Shown piece by piece: positions 17,473-26,244 of a DNA stretch of 64,000 nucleotides. Each line of letters starts with the position of its first letter. Position 1 is the first letter of the stretch. The position numbers and the translations under genes were made by a program. The DNA lies in the NCBI RefSeq assembly GCF_016862435.1, contig NZ_BOMY01000034.1, positions 124,001 through 188,000 on the forward strand. The letters run 5' to 3'. The stretch is from Paractinoplanes tereljensis. Its GTDB lineage: Bacteria > Actinomycetota > Actinomycetes > Mycobacteriales > Micromonosporaceae. Below the pieces are notes generated by a model, which had not been told where the DNA came from, made no database searches, and worked only from the letters and a program-made list of their open reading frames with translations.

Positions 17473-17891
17473 GACGTCGGCACTGCGGCGTCGATGCAGG
17501 CGCGGTTGACCCGGCCCGCCGCGTCCAGGAGATCGTCCTGGGCGTTCGCCGATTCGTCGCCGATGTCCGCGCGGAGCCAGGCCGAGTACCGGTCCTGCAC
17601 CTGCGCGCCGGCCTTTTCGATGCTCTCGACGCCAGACTTCCCGGCGTTCGCGATCAGGTCCTTGATCGCCGGCTCATCGATGTCTATCGCCTCGCCGGGC
17701 CGGGGCGCCGCGGCCGCGAGCTTGCAGGCGGCGACCGCCTCAGCCGCGGTGGGCGAGGCGGAACCAGCCGATGCCGCCACGGAGGCGACGGACGTCGCCG
17801 GCCGCGCCGCGGCGGGCTCAGAACCGGCCGCGCCACAGGCGGAAACGGAGATCACGCCGAGGACCGCCATGACGATCGATAGATGCCGCAT
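17469..17891 (-). CDS. Secreted lipoprotein, unknown function
   Basis: 140-aa probable lipoprotein. The signal peptide MRHLSIVMAVLGVISVSACG ends in a lipobox (VSAC, Cys about 19), followed by an Ala/Ser/Pro linker (about 20-55) and a helical domain with two cysteines (CKLAAAA and RACIDAA) that may pair. No named domain recognised. Its TGA overlaps the ATG of the SnoaL-like gene, so the two were co-translated before the frameshift. Confidence 0.82.
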   Translation of the reverse strand: MRHLSIVMAVLGVISVSACGAAGSEPAAARPATSVASVAASAGSASPTAAEAVAACKLAAAAPRPGEAIDIDEPAIKDLIANAGKSGVESIEKAGAQVQDRYSAWLRADIGDESANAQDDLLDAAGRVNRACIDAAVPTS

Positions 17892-18070
17892 GTGGGCACG
17901 GTAGAGACAAATCCCTCCGGCCGCTCTCGGCCGTCCGGCCGGAGCTGATGGAATGTCGTGATGGGAACGAGCCTTTCGAACCGGCCTTCGTTTGAAGCCT
18001 CTGGCTCACAGCGTCTCCCGTCCTGGAAATGGCATCGTAGTCGGGGAGGGCGCCTCGTTACGCTGCCGGC

Positions 18071-18394
18071 GTGACTGACGCGGAAGCGCGCGTGAAGCAG
18101 GTCCGGCTCCTGGCGGAGATGGCGCGGCAGATGGTTGCGGCCGGTGCCGGCGCGGACGAGATCGCGCGAGAACTCCTTCGGCATACCGATTCGCCGATCC
18201 AGGCGATCAAATCTCTTGCGGACGGCACCGGCATGGGGCTTGGGGACGCCAAGTGGGTCGTGCACCGCAACCTGGACGCGCGGGTGCGCGCCGCCGCGGA
18301 AGAACTATGGCAGGGCCTGGTGGACGGGTTCGCGCTCCTGACTGGTGCTGGTGAGCAGGGCTGTTCCGATCAGCCAGGTTGCGGCGACGCCTAG
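18071..18394 (+). CDS. Small protein with L7/L12 C-terminal-like helix pair
   Basis: 107 aa, GTG start. The centre, SPIQAIKSLADGTGMGLGDA followed by KWVVHRNLD, looks like the ribosomal L7/L12 C-terminal fold (I-K-x-L-x-x-x-T-G-x-x-L-x-x-A-K), a pattern also found in small stand-alone actinobacterial proteins. The N-terminus is one amphipathic helix. The last 30 residues overlap the end of a convergent DUF998-like gene by 90 bp. Function unknown. Confidence 0.68.
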   Translation: MTDAEARVKQVRLLAEMARQMVAAGAGADEIARELLRHTDSPIQAIKSLADGTGMGLGDAKWVVHRNLDARVRAAAEELWQGLVDGFALLTGAGEQGCSDQPGCGDA

Positions 18395-18919
18395 CAGGAC
18401 TCGCTCCAGCAGGGCGCCGGCCGTGCCGCGGCCGGCCAGCAGCATGGTCAGGCCCAGGGCGGCGCCCAGCGGCAGGGTCAGCGTCAGGGCGGCGGCGGTC
18501 AGCCGCCTCAGCGCCGGGCCCGCCGCGGCCCTCCAGGTCTTGGCCATCGCGGCGGCCAGGACGGCCATGCCCAGGATGCTGACGGCGGTGTGGATGACGT
18601 CGGTGGGTGTCGTCGGTTCGTAGGGCGGTAACGGACACCCGGCGCTGCACGGCACGACGCCGGAGGTGCCGGCCAGGACGGCCGCCACCAGCAACAACAG
18701 CCCGGCGCGTCGCACGGCTCGGCTCAGCAGGGCCACGCCCAGGGCGAGCAGAACCAGACCAAGGCGATAGACCATGGCGTACGGCCTACCGGCCGCCCCG
18801 GCCTCGCTGACATAGCCCTGCCACCACGAGCCGGGCTCGGCCACCAGCGTGCACAGCATGACGCCCGCACCGGCGGTGACCGCGAGAGCGGCCAGTGCGG
18901 CGAGCCGGGAACGGGTCAT
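18305..18919 (-). CDS. DUF998 family membrane protein
   Basis: 204-aa integral membrane protein with about six hydrophobic helices, matching the DUF998 pattern: helix 1 (LAALAALAVTAGAGVMLCTLV), an extracellular loop starting EPGSWWQGYVSEAGAAG, and a loop with two cysteines (VPCSAGCPLPPYEPTTPTD) before VIHTAVSILGM. The family has no assigned biochemical role. It is convergent with the preceding small gene (90-bp overlap) and divergent from an SDR gene 17 bp away. Confidence 0.88.
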   Translation of the reverse strand: MTRSRLAALAALAVTAGAGVMLCTLVAEPGSWWQGYVSEAGAAGRPYAMVYRLGLVLLALGVALLSRAVRRAGLLLLVAAVLAGTSGVVPCSAGCPLPPYEPTTPTDVIHTAVSILGMAVLAAAMAKTWRAAAGPALRRLTAAALTLTLPLGAALGLTMLLAGRGTAGALLERVLLGVAATWLIGTALLTSTSQEREPVHQALP

Positions 18920-18936
18920 ACCGTCATCATGATCGT

Positions 18937-19773
18937 ATGCGCCGGACTGTGGTGGTGACGGGCGCGAGCTCGGGGATCGGATTGGCGGCGGCCGTCGCCC
19001 TCGCCCGTGCCGGAGATGACGTCGTGCTGCTCGGCCGGAATCCGGGGCGGCTGGCGGACGCCGTGTCCCGGGTCCGGGAGGCCGGGGGCCGGACCCCGGC
19101 GTCGTACCGGGCCGACTTCGCGGTGCTGGACGAGGTCCGGGCGGTGGGTGCGGCGATCGCGGCCGCCTACGAGCGCGTCGACGTGCTGGCCAACAACGCC
19201 GGGCTGCTGACCTCGGTGCGCCGGCCCACCGCCGACGGGCACGACGCGACCATGCAGATCAACCACCTCGGCGGCTTCCTGCTCACCCATCTGCTGCTGG
19301 ACCGGCTGCGGGCCGCCGGCCCGGCCCGGATCGTCACCACCTCCTCGCTGGCCGAGGCGTGGGGCACGCTCGACGTGGACCGGCCGGGGCGCCGCCAGGT
19401 CAGCCGCTGGCTCGCCTACGGGGCCAGCAAGCAGGCCAACATCCTGATGACGGTGGAGGCGGCCCGTCGCTGGGCCGGCCTCGGCATCGTGCCGACGTGC
19501 TTCTTCCCGGGTCTGGTGCGCAGCGGCTTCGGGCGGCAGAGCCCGGCCTTCAGCCTGGCCGGCCTCGCGCCGGGGCTGTTCCGCTCCAGCGAGCAGGGCG
19601 CCGAAACCCTGCTGTGGCTGGCCACCGCGCCGGACGCCCTGCTTCCGGGCGGATACTTCGCCGGCCGTACGCCGTTCGCCGCGACCAAGCGCTCGAAAGA
19701 CCCGGCCCGGGCGCGGCGCCTGTGGCAGTCCAGCCTCGCGGCGGTCGGCCTGGCCGAACAGAGCGCGCCCTAG
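18937..19773 (+). CDS. Short-chain dehydrogenase (WWOX/retinol-dehydrogenase-like)
   Basis: 278-aa SDR. The Rossmann motif TGASSGIG comes within the first 15 residues; NNAG and YGASK are intact, with catalytic Ser in TTSSLAE. I use the ATG at 18937, directly before RRTVVVTGASSGIG; an upstream GTG at 18895 would run into the divergent DUF998 gene. The end overlaps the convergent TetR stop by four bases. Likely NADP-dependent on a hydrophobic alcohol or ketone; substrate unknown. Confidence 0.9.
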   Translation: MRRTVVVTGASSGIGLAAAVALARAGDDVVLLGRNPGRLADAVSRVREAGGRTPASYRADFAVLDEVRAVGAAIAAAYERVDVLANNAGLLTSVRRPTADGHDATMQINHLGGFLLTHLLLDRLRAAGPARIVTTSSLAEAWGTLDVDRPGRRQVSRWLAYGASKQANILMTVEAARRWAGLGIVPTCFFPGLVRSGFGRQSPAFSLAGLAPGLFRSSEQGAETLLWLATAPDALLPGGYFAGRTPFAATKRSKDPARARRLWQSSLAAVGLAEQSAP

Positions 19774-20342
19774 TCGCTGAAGCGGCGGAGCAGCACGGCC
19801 AGCCGCCGGTCGTGGTCCTCGCGGCGCAGGCGGCCGCCCCGGGTCAGCGTCACCAGGCCGTGCAGGCCGGCCCAGAGGACCTCGGTGCTCACCTCCAGGT
19901 CGTCGTCGCCGACCAGGGGGCGCACCGCTTCGCGGAGTTCGCCGAAGCCCGCCTGCAACTCGGGCCGCGTCTCCGGACTCGCGAACGTCAGGTCGACCGC
20001 CTTGGTGAACATCGCCTCGTACAGAATCGGACGGGTTTCGGCGAAATGCGCGTACGCGGCGGCTGTCTCGGCCAGCGAAGCTGGTGGGTTTGAGGTTTTT
20101 GTTCGGGCGGCGCGCAGTTCGGCGGCCAGCTCGGCGAAGCCCTCGACGGCCACCGCCGCCATGATCGCGTCCTTGCCCTTGAAATGGCTGTAGAGGACCG
20201 GCTGACTGTATTCGATCAGGTCGGCGAGCCGGCGCGTGGTGACGGCGTCCCAGCCCTCGGCCTCGGCGAGCTCGCGGGCGGCCGCGACGATCAACCGTTC
20301 GCGGTCCAGGCGTTCGCGCTCACGGCGTTCTCGGATTGCCAT
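19770..20342 (-). CDS. TetR family regulator (TetR_C_33/WHG-like)
   Basis: 190-aa TetR-family repressor. The helix-turn-helix lies at about 28-55 (TTRRLADLIEYSQPVLYSHF), after a charged N-terminal helix, with a ligand-binding helical domain beyond. Divergent from a small DUF4267 membrane gene; the 77-bp gap carries two near-identical 19-bp boxes, so it probably represses that gene and itself. Confidence 0.93.
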   Translation of the reverse strand: MAIRERRERERLDRERLIVAAARELAEAEGWDAVTTRRLADLIEYSQPVLYSHFKGKDAIMAAVAVEGFAELAAELRAARTKTSNPPASLAETAAAYAHFAETRPILYEAMFTKAVDLTFASPETRPELQAGFGELREAVRPLVGDDDLEVSTEVLWAGLHGLVTLTRGGRLRREDHDRRLAVLLRRFSD

Positions 20343-20350
20343 GACAGCGA

Positions 20351-20410
20351 TTCTAGCGGCACTAGCGAAAGCCTGTTAGCTTTGCCAGGAGTTCTAGCAA
20401 CGCTAGCGAA
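20351..20410. promoter_or_regulatory. Paired TetR operator boxes
   Basis: TTCTAGCGGCACTAGCGAA (20351-20369) and TTCTAGCAACGCTAGCGAA (20392-20410) are identical except for the central four bases and start 41 bp apart, about four helical turns. The second contains TAGC-N3-GCTA symmetry. They fill the gap between the divergent TetR and DUF4267 genes; the second abuts the ribosome-binding site. Confidence 0.75.
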
Positions 20411-20419
20411 GGAGAAGTC

Positions 20420-20782
20420 GTGCTCAGCTTCATCGCCTACGGGCTCGCCATCGTGCTCAATCTCTTCATCATCTTCATCGGCGTCCGGTTCCTGCTGGTG
20501 CCGGCGGCGGCCGCGGCGGGGTACGGCGTGCCGGCCCAACCGAGCGCCTACCTCGCGGTCAAGGGGGTTCGCGACCTCACGTACGGCCTGGTCGGGCTGG
20601 CCCTTCTCGCCTTTGTGGGTGCGCCGGCGGAGGCGTGGTTCATGCTGGTCGTGGCGCTGGCGCCGCTGGGCGACACGGTGATCGTGCTGCGGCACGGCGG
20701 CACCAAGGCGGTCGCGTTCGGCATCCACTTCGCCACCGCGGTGACCGTGCTGATCAGCGCCGTCCTGTTGTTCGCCGTCTGA
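20420..20782 (+). CDS. DUF4267 family small membrane protein
   Basis: 120 aa with four hydrophobic helices, beginning LSFIAYGLAIVLNLFIIFIG. The conserved loop FLLVPAAAAAGYGVP then VKGVRDLTYGL is the family mark. GTG start at 20420, with AAGGAG at 20409-20414. The family is usually found next to TetR regulators, as here. The role is unknown; small-molecule resistance or transport assistance is only a guess. Confidence 0.9.
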   Translation: MLSFIAYGLAIVLNLFIIFIGVRFLLVPAAAAAGYGVPAQPSAYLAVKGVRDLTYGLVGLALLAFVGAPAEAWFMLVVALAPLGDTVIVLRHGGTKAVAFGIHFATAVTVLISAVLLFAV

Positions 20783-22519
20783 TCAGGAGACCTCGACGGA
20801 CGGTTCGGCGCTGGCCGATGTCGTGGTCGGGACCCCGTGCCGCGGCGGGGTGGGCGGCGGAGCCTTTATGACGGTTGTCGAGGAGACTGCCGTGCTCGGC
20901 TCGTCCGGCGCCTGGCTGGCTGTTTCCGTTCCCGTCTCGGTATCAGGCTCGGTGCTCACCGGCGACGACGGCGCGGTCGTGATCGTGATCGGATTGAGGT
21001 GCACCCCGCCGCTCGGGTCGACAGACACGCCCGGGACCGGGACAGCCCCGGAGGCCACCGGCACCAACTTGACCTTGCCGTTGGGCGAGCGCTGGACCAG
21101 CTTGATCGGCTCGCCCGGCTTTCCCGACACGTACGCCTCGCAGGGAATGTTGTTGAGCCGGAACGCCAGCGGCACCGCATTGCTGACGTGATAGCCGCCG
21201 GCGACCGGCATGGTCACCGACTTCATCGCCCCCAGCGGCCGGCTCGATCCCACCGTCACGGTGTTGCCGGCCTGGATGACATCGCCGTTCGTCAGCACCT
21301 GATCGCCGGGCAGGATGAACCACAGATTCCAGTCGCTGATCGGCACCGAGTCTCGGTTGGCCACTGTCATCCGCGCGGTGAACTGGCCGCCCTTGTCGGA
21401 CTGGACGGCGTAGGCGACCACGCATTCCCCGCTCGACCGCACGGCTCCGGGTGCGTCGCGGTCGTGATCCCGGCTGGTCAGGCTCCACACGTAGGTTCCG
21501 GCACCGAGCAGGAGCACGGTAGCGGCGGCCACCAGCACCCGCCGAGGGCGCCGGGGTGCCCTGACCTGCGCTGTATCGCGAGATTCCGGCTGTTCGACGC
21601 GGATCACATTCGGGTACGAGCGCAGCGCCGGCAGGATCGTCGTGTCGGCGTCCCCCTCCGGCAGCGGCCCGGCCGGCACCCCGGCGGCGATCCCGGCCAG
21701 CACCCGCGCCAGCTCGGCGCTGGACGGCCGGTCCTGCGGCCGCTTCTCCAGGCAGCGGCCGATCAGCTCGGTGACCACCGTCGGCAGGCCGTCGATCGGC
21801 GGCAGCGGGTCCGGCTCGACGTACTGGTGGGCGCGCAGCAGCTGGGTGGTGGTGCCGACGTCCCACGGCAACTGGCCGACCAGGGCGCGGTAGATCAGCA
21901 GGCCCACCGCGTACACATCGGTGGCCGAACTGACCTGCCCGCCCTCCAGCCGCTCCGGCGCCAGATAGGCGGGGGTGCCCATCAGGCTGCCGTCCGGGCC
22001 GATGTCGTTCTCCCCGATCAGCGCGGAGATGCCGAAGTCGACCACCTTCGCCCCGCCGGTGGGAAGCATCACGTTCGACGGGGTGACGTCCCGGTGCACG
22101 ATCCCCCGCGAGTGCGCGGCCGCCAGCCCGCCCGCGACCTCGGCCGCGATCCGCACCGCGTGCTGCCACGGCAGGAACCTGGTCCGGGCCAGGACCGCGG
22201 CCAGCGATTCGCCCTGCACGAGTTCCATCACCACGAACGGCACCGGTTCACCGTCTACCGTGGTCGCCTCGCCGTAGTCGTACACGTTGGTGATGTTGGG
22301 GTGGGTCAGGCGCGCAGCGGCCTGGGCCTCGGCCTGCAGCCGGCGCCGGAAGATCGGGTCCGCGCTGCTGGAGGGCGGAAGCACCTTGACCGCGACCTGA
22401 CGGCCCAGCACCTCGTCGAATCCACGCCAGACCACCGACATCCCACCGGCGCCGAGCCGCTCCACCAGCCGGTACCGGCCGGCCATCAATCCCGACCCGA
22501 ACGAATCCGTCGTGCTCAT
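20783..22519 (-). CDS. Transmembrane Ser/Thr protein kinase with CBM2-like ectodomain
   Basis: 578 aa. Kinase domain at about 13-270: GAGGMSVVWRG loop, VAVKVLP lysine, HRDVTPSNV catalytic loop, VDFGIS and GTPAYLAPE. The catalytic-loop lysine (HRDxK) is threonine here, a change seen in some actinobacterial kinases, so activity is probable but not certain. A Pro/Arg linker and one TM (about 333-352) lead to an extracellular domain (about 372-478) with CVVAYAVQS, FTARMTVANRD, ISDWNLWF and a closing cysteine, the pattern of carbohydrate-binding module family 2. A Thr/Ser/Pro-rich tail follows. ATG at 22519 chosen over an upstream in-frame ATG. Confidence 0.93.
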   Translation of the reverse strand: MSTTDSFGSGLMAGRYRLVERLGAGGMSVVWRGFDEVLGRQVAVKVLPPSSSADPIFRRRLQAEAQAAARLTHPNITNVYDYGEATTVDGEPVPFVVMELVQGESLAAVLARTRFLPWQHAVRIAAEVAGGLAAAHSRGIVHRDVTPSNVMLPTGGAKVVDFGISALIGENDIGPDGSLMGTPAYLAPERLEGGQVSSATDVYAVGLLIYRALVGQLPWDVGTTTQLLRAHQYVEPDPLPPIDGLPTVVTELIGRCLEKRPQDRPSSAELARVLAGIAAGVPAGPLPEGDADTTILPALRSYPNVIRVEQPESRDTAQVRAPRRPRRVLVAAATVLLLGAGTYVWSLTSRDHDRDAPGAVRSSGECVVAYAVQSDKGGQFTARMTVANRDSVPISDWNLWFILPGDQVLTNGDVIQAGNTVTVGSSRPLGAMKSVTMPVAGGYHVSNAVPLAFRLNNIPCEAYVSGKPGEPIKLVQRSPNGKVKLVPVASGAVPVPGVSVDPSGGVHLNPITITTAPSSPVSTEPDTETGTETASQAPDEPSTAVSSTTVIKAPPPTPPRHGVPTTTSASAEPSVEVS

Positions 22520-22615
22520 GCGCCCCCGTATGCCCGTCGAACCGCGGGGAGGGTAGCCCGGCATCAGGCTTGATCACGATCCGTCGATCGGGTGACCGCA
22601 TTCGGGTGATCGTGG

Positions 22616-23053
22616 TCAGCGTTCCATCCGTCGGGTCAGTTCGGCGGCCCGGGATTGCTGCACGGCGGTCGCCTGGCCAAGAGCGAAACGACGCAACACC
22701 GCGGGCGTACGCAGCTCCACCGACTCGGTCACCAGGGTGCCGTCGCCGTCCGGGACCAGGTCGACGGTGGCGACCAGGCGGACCGCGCCGGGGCTGATCA
22801 CCGAGCTGCGCAGCTGCCGGTCCGGCGTGACCGGGGTGAGCGTCACCCGCAGCCGGTTGTCCCACGTGAACGGCCCGAACCGGAAGCGTTCGACACCCAG
22901 ATAGGTGATCTCGTCGCGGCCCGGCCGGACGTCGCGCACCGCCACCAGCAACGGCGAGAGCCCGATGTAGTTCCGCGGCTCGATCAGATGGGCGTAGATC
23001 TCCCCGGCCGGCGCCGCGACATGGAAGGAATGGCGGAAGTGATCCGTCGGCAT
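22616..23053 (-). CDS. SRPBCC family protein
   Basis: 145-aa START/SRPBCC-fold protein (polyketide cyclase/dehydrase-like). It begins HFRHSFHVAAPAGEIYAHLIEP, the usual first strand and helix, followed by alternating strands (VRDVRPGRDEITYLGVERF) and a long C-terminal helix. The fold binds hydrophobic ligands in a cavity. No catalytic signature seen. It is upstream of the kinase gene on the same strand (96-bp gap) and divergent from mraY. Confidence 0.85.
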   Translation of the reverse strand: MPTDHFRHSFHVAAPAGEIYAHLIEPRNYIGLSPLLVAVRDVRPGRDEITYLGVERFRFGPFTWDNRLRVTLTPVTPDRQLRSSVISPGAVRLVATVDLVPDGDGTLVTESVELRTPAVLRRFALGQATAVQQSRAAELTRRMER

Positions 23054-23139
23054 CCGCTCACCTTAGAGATCCGGTGAATGTCCTCTTGCTGCCGGATGGC
23101 AAGCTCATGTCCCGTGATTGATCTCGTGGAGGTTCGCCC

Positions 23140-24243
23140 GTGAGGGCCGTCATCGTCGCGGCCGCTGTCGCGTTCCTCATCTCGCTGTTCGGCACCCCGG
23201 TCGCGATCAGGGTCTTCACCGCGCTCAAGGCCGGCCAGCCGATCCGGTCCATCGGGCTCGCCTCCAACGTGGGCAAGAAGGGCACCCCCACGATGGGTGG
23301 CGTCGCGTTCATCGTGGCGACCGTCTTCGCGTACGTGGCCGGGCACATTGCCCTGACCACCCTGCCGGAACGGCAGATCGCGCAGGAGGGGCCGACGATG
23401 ACGGCCCTGGTCCTGCTGGGGTTGTTCGTGTTCTGCGGGGTGGTCGGCTTCATCGACGACTTCCTCAAGGTGCGCAAGCGCAACTCCGACGGCCTGTCGG
23501 CCAAGGGCAAGCTGCTCGGCCAGGCACTCGTCGGCGCCGGGTTCGGCATCGCCGCGCTCTACACGGCCAGCACCAACGGCGAGACAGTGGCCAGCGAGCA
23601 CATCTCGTTCATCCGCGACATCAGCTGGCTGGACGTCGGCAAGGTCGGCTCGGTGATCGTCTTCGTCTTCGTGATCACCGCGATGTCCAACGGCGTGAAC
23701 CTGACCGACGGCCTGGACGGCCTGGCCACCGGCGTGTCGGTCCTGGTCCTGGGCGCGTACGCGCTGATCGGGTACTGGCAGTACCGGCACTGGTGCGGCG
23801 ACACCGCGTACGCCACCGCCAACGACTACTGCTACCAGGTGCGAGATCCGCTGGAGATCGCCATGATCGCGGCCGCGGCGGCCGCCGCCTGCGTGGGCTT
23901 CCTGTGGTGGAACACGTCCCCGGCCCGGATCTTCATGGGTGACGTGGGCGCACTCAGCCTGGGCGGCCTGATCGGCGGCCTGGCCGTGGCGACCCGCACC
24001 ACGCTCCTGTCGATCATCATCGGCGGCCTCTTCGTGATCATCACGGTGACCTGGGTGATCCAGATCGTCTCGTTCCGCACCACCGGCCGGCGGGTCTTCC
24101 GGATGGTGCCGTTGCACCACCACTTCGAGCTGGCCGGCTGGAGCGAGGTCAACATCGTGGTCCGGTTCTGGATCGTGTCCGGCGTCTGCGTGGCGATCGG
24201 CCTGGGCCTGTTCTACTCGGACTTCCTGGCGGTCGTCGGCTGA
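23140..24243 (+). CDS. mraY: Phospho-N-acetylmuramoyl-pentapeptide transferase
   Basis: 367-aa multi-pass enzyme that moves phospho-MurNAc-pentapeptide to undecaprenyl phosphate, making lipid I. Signatures are complete: [11 protein letters not shown], the aspartate-rich [39 protein letters not shown] and [16 protein letters not shown] start at 23140 with GGAGG upstream. Normally mraY sits in the division/cell-wall cluster, but none of those genes are here, so this is either a second copy or a relocated one. An internal segment (about 205-235, with [15 protein letters not shown]) is a longer loop than I expect. Confidence 0.95.
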   Translation: MRAVIVAAAVAFLISLFGTPVAIRVFTALKAGQPIRSIGLASNVGKKGTPTMGGVAFIVATVFAYVAGHIALTTLPERQIAQEGPTMTALVLLGLFVFCGVVGFIDDFLKVRKRNSDGLSAKGKLLGQALVGAGFGIAALYTASTNGETVASEHISFIRDISWLDVGKVGSVIVFVFVITAMSNGVNLTDGLDGLATGVSVLVLGAYALIGYWQYRHWCGDTAYATANDYCYQVRDPLEIAMIAAAAAAACVGFLWWNTSPARIFMGDVGALSLGGLIGGLAVATRTTLLSIIIGGLFVIITVTWVIQIVSFRTTGRRVFRMVPLHHHFELAGWSEVNIVVRFWIVSGVCVAIGLGLFYSDFLAVVG

Positions 24244-24361
24244 ATCGGGCTCCTTGACACGCACGTCATGTCGGCGCAATCATTCAGCAACTTGGATGCG
24301 TCGCGCCGGCGACGTGTGCCGCCAATCCCCCGAACGTGTGCATCAACTGCTCCCCCAGCTC

Positions 24362-24379
24362 GATGTTTACGTAAACATC
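24362..24379. promoter_or_regulatory. Perfect 18-bp palindrome, LacI-type operator
   Basis: GATGTTTACGTAAACATC is fully symmetric, AT-rich in a GC-rich setting, and centred 27 bp before the GH5 start codon. TGTTTACGTAAACA-like sites with a central CG are typical of LacI-family sugar regulators. It probably represses the GH5-GH43 unit; no LacI gene is in the window. Confidence 0.8.
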
Positions 24380-24397
24380 CCCAGGTTGGAGTGCTCC

Positions 24398-25393
24398 ATG
24401 AGACGTCGACGGCTACGCGCGCTACTCGGCGCAGCCCTCACCGCGGCAATCGCTGTCCCCCTGGTCGCCGTCGCCGGCGACGCCTCCGCGGCCACGAACA
24501 GCTTCCGCGGGGTGAACTGGGCCGACGCCCGCGACAACTACGTCAACGGGTGGGTCATCCCGTCCGGACTGACCGCCGCGGACAGCTACAGCACCGTCTA
24601 CACCAAGGCGAACGGCATCATCGCCGGCTTCCAGAGCCTGCTCGGCGCCAACACGGTCCGCCTGCCGATCAACCCGCAGAGCGTCAATGACACCTGGTGG
24701 GCCAGTTACAAGGGCGCGTTCGACTCCGCCCTCGCGCACGGCATGAAGGTCATCGTCTCGTACTGGGAGGCGGACACCGCCAAGGACGGGTACGTCGACG
24801 ACCCGGCCGCCTGGAACACCATGTGGGACCGGGTCACCACGGACTACGCCGGCAACGCCAACGTCTACTTCGAGCCGATGAACGAGCCGTTCGGCTACAG
24901 CCTGAGCGCCTGGGTGTCGCTCTGCTCGACCTGGCTGTCCCGGCACGCCAACATCCCCCGCGGCCGGGTCCTGATCAGTGGCACCGGCTACAACGACAAC
25001 GTGACCGGGGTGGGCGCGGCCAGCGCGCTCAGCGGCACGCTGCTCTCGCTGCACTTCTACGGGTTCTGGGCGTCGGACACCACCCGGGCCGCGTGGACCA
25101 CCAACCTGAGCAACCGGCTCGGGTCGTACTCGTCGCGCACCGTGATCGACGAGGCCGGCTCGCCGATGACCACCGGGCTCACCTACACCGGCGCCGCCAA
25201 CCAGGACGGCAACGTCTTCACCTCGTACTTCGCCGCCACCACCGACCTGACCCGGGCCCGGCAGATGGGCATCGTCTACTGGCCCGGCCTGCGCACCGGG
25301 GACACCTACTCGATCACCCGGCAGAGCGGGTCCGGGCTGGCCGTCAACAACGCGTCCGGCGTTGCTCAGCTGCGCTGGGGGTGGGGACTGTGA
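24398..25393 (+). CDS. Secreted glycoside hydrolase family 5-like (endoglucanase/mannanase type)
   Basis: 331 aa from the ATG at 24398 (GGAG upstream). A signal peptide (MRRRRLRALLGAALTAAIAV ... GDASA) precedes a TIM-barrel glycosidase. The acid/base glutamate is in FEPMNEPFG and the nucleophile in VIDEAGSP; LHFYGFW and VRLPINPQ also match GH5. The frame is open further upstream, but that would bury the signal peptide. The stop overlaps the next gene's GTG (GTGA), so both enzymes are made together and exported, presumably for plant polysaccharide. Exact substrate not readable. Confidence 0.88.
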   Translation: MRRRRLRALLGAALTAAIAVPLVAVAGDASAATNSFRGVNWADARDNYVNGWVIPSGLTAADSYSTVYTKANGIIAGFQSLLGANTVRLPINPQSVNDTWWASYKGAFDSALAHGMKVIVSYWEADTAKDGYVDDPAAWNTMWDRVTTDYAGNANVYFEPMNEPFGYSLSAWVSLCSTWLSRHANIPRGRVLISGTGYNDNVTGVGAASALSGTLLSLHFYGFWASDTTRAAWTTNLSNRLGSYSSRTVIDEAGSPMTTGLTYTGAANQDGNVFTSYFAATTDLTRARQMGIVYWPGLRTGDTYSITRQSGSGLAVNNASGVAQLRWGWGL

Positions 25394-26244
25394 GGAAGCT
25401 TCTGGCGACGCTGCTCGCCGTACTCGTCACGGTCCTGGCCGCGCCGCGGCCGGCCGTCGCGGCCACCACGCTGGTCTACGCCACCTTCAAGGGTGACGCG
25501 GCCGCCGACGAAGAGCTGTGGATCTACCAATCAACCAATGGCGGTACGACCTACAGCGTGCTGTCGGACACCAACTTCCACGGCCCGACCGGGGTGCTGC
25601 GTGACCCGAGCATCCTGAAGTACAACGGCGTCTATTACATCGCGTACACCGTGCAGTCCTGGACCACCAACTCCACCTACTTCAACATCGCGTCCAGCAG
25701 CAACCTCACCAGCTGGACGAACATCGCCAGCATCCCGTCCGGCATAGCCAGCACCAAATACACGTGGGCGCCGGAGTTCTACGTCGAGGGCAGCACGGTC
25801 CGCCTGATCACCAGCGTCGCGGCCACCACCTGCTCGGCCTGCTTCCGGCCGTACGTCTACACCGCCCAGAACACGGCGCTGACCTCGTGGAGCGGCCCGT
25901 CCCAGATGTGGGGCCTGGGCACCAACCACATCGACACGTACGTCGTGAAGTCCGGCAGCACCTGGCACGCCTTCACCAAGGACGAGACCGGCAAGTACAT
26001 CGAGCACTGGACCACCACGGCCAGCCTCACCACCGGCTGGATCAACCGCGGCACCCTGTGGGCCTCCGGCTACGAGGGCCCGTCCCTGGTCAAACTGGAC
26101 AACGGCAGCTGGCGCATCTACGTCGACCGGTACAGCACCGGCGGCGGCATCTACACCGCCACCAGCACCGACCTCAACACCTGGACCGCCCTCAGCGCGG
26201 TGACCTGCGCCGGTTGCCGGCACGGCACGGCCATCGCCAAGTAG
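25390..26244 (+). CDS. Secreted GH43-like beta-propeller glycosidase
   Basis: 284 aa. Signal peptide MRKLLATLLAVLVTVLAAPR...AVA, then a five-bladed propeller. RDPSILKYNGVYYIAYT contains the likely catalytic base aspartate, APEFYVEG the blade carrying a glutamate, and TNHIDTYVVKSG a later blade; repeated WT...S motifs fit GH43/arabinofuranosidase-xylosidase relatives. The GTG at 25390 overlaps the GH5 stop. Two cysteine pairs (TCSACF, TCAGC) suggest disulfides outside the cell. Co-expression with GH5 points to hemicellulose side-chain removal. Confidence 0.85.
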   Translation: MRKLLATLLAVLVTVLAAPRPAVAATTLVYATFKGDAAADEELWIYQSTNGGTTYSVLSDTNFHGPTGVLRDPSILKYNGVYYIAYTVQSWTTNSTYFNIASSSNLTSWTNIASIPSGIASTKYTWAPEFYVEGSTVRLITSVAATTCSACFRPYVYTAQNTALTSWSGPSQMWGLGTNHIDTYVVKSGSTWHAFTKDETGKYIEHWTTTASLTTGWINRGTLWASGYEGPSLVKLDNGSWRIYVDRYSTGGGIYTATSTDLNTWTALSAVTCAGCRHGTAIAK

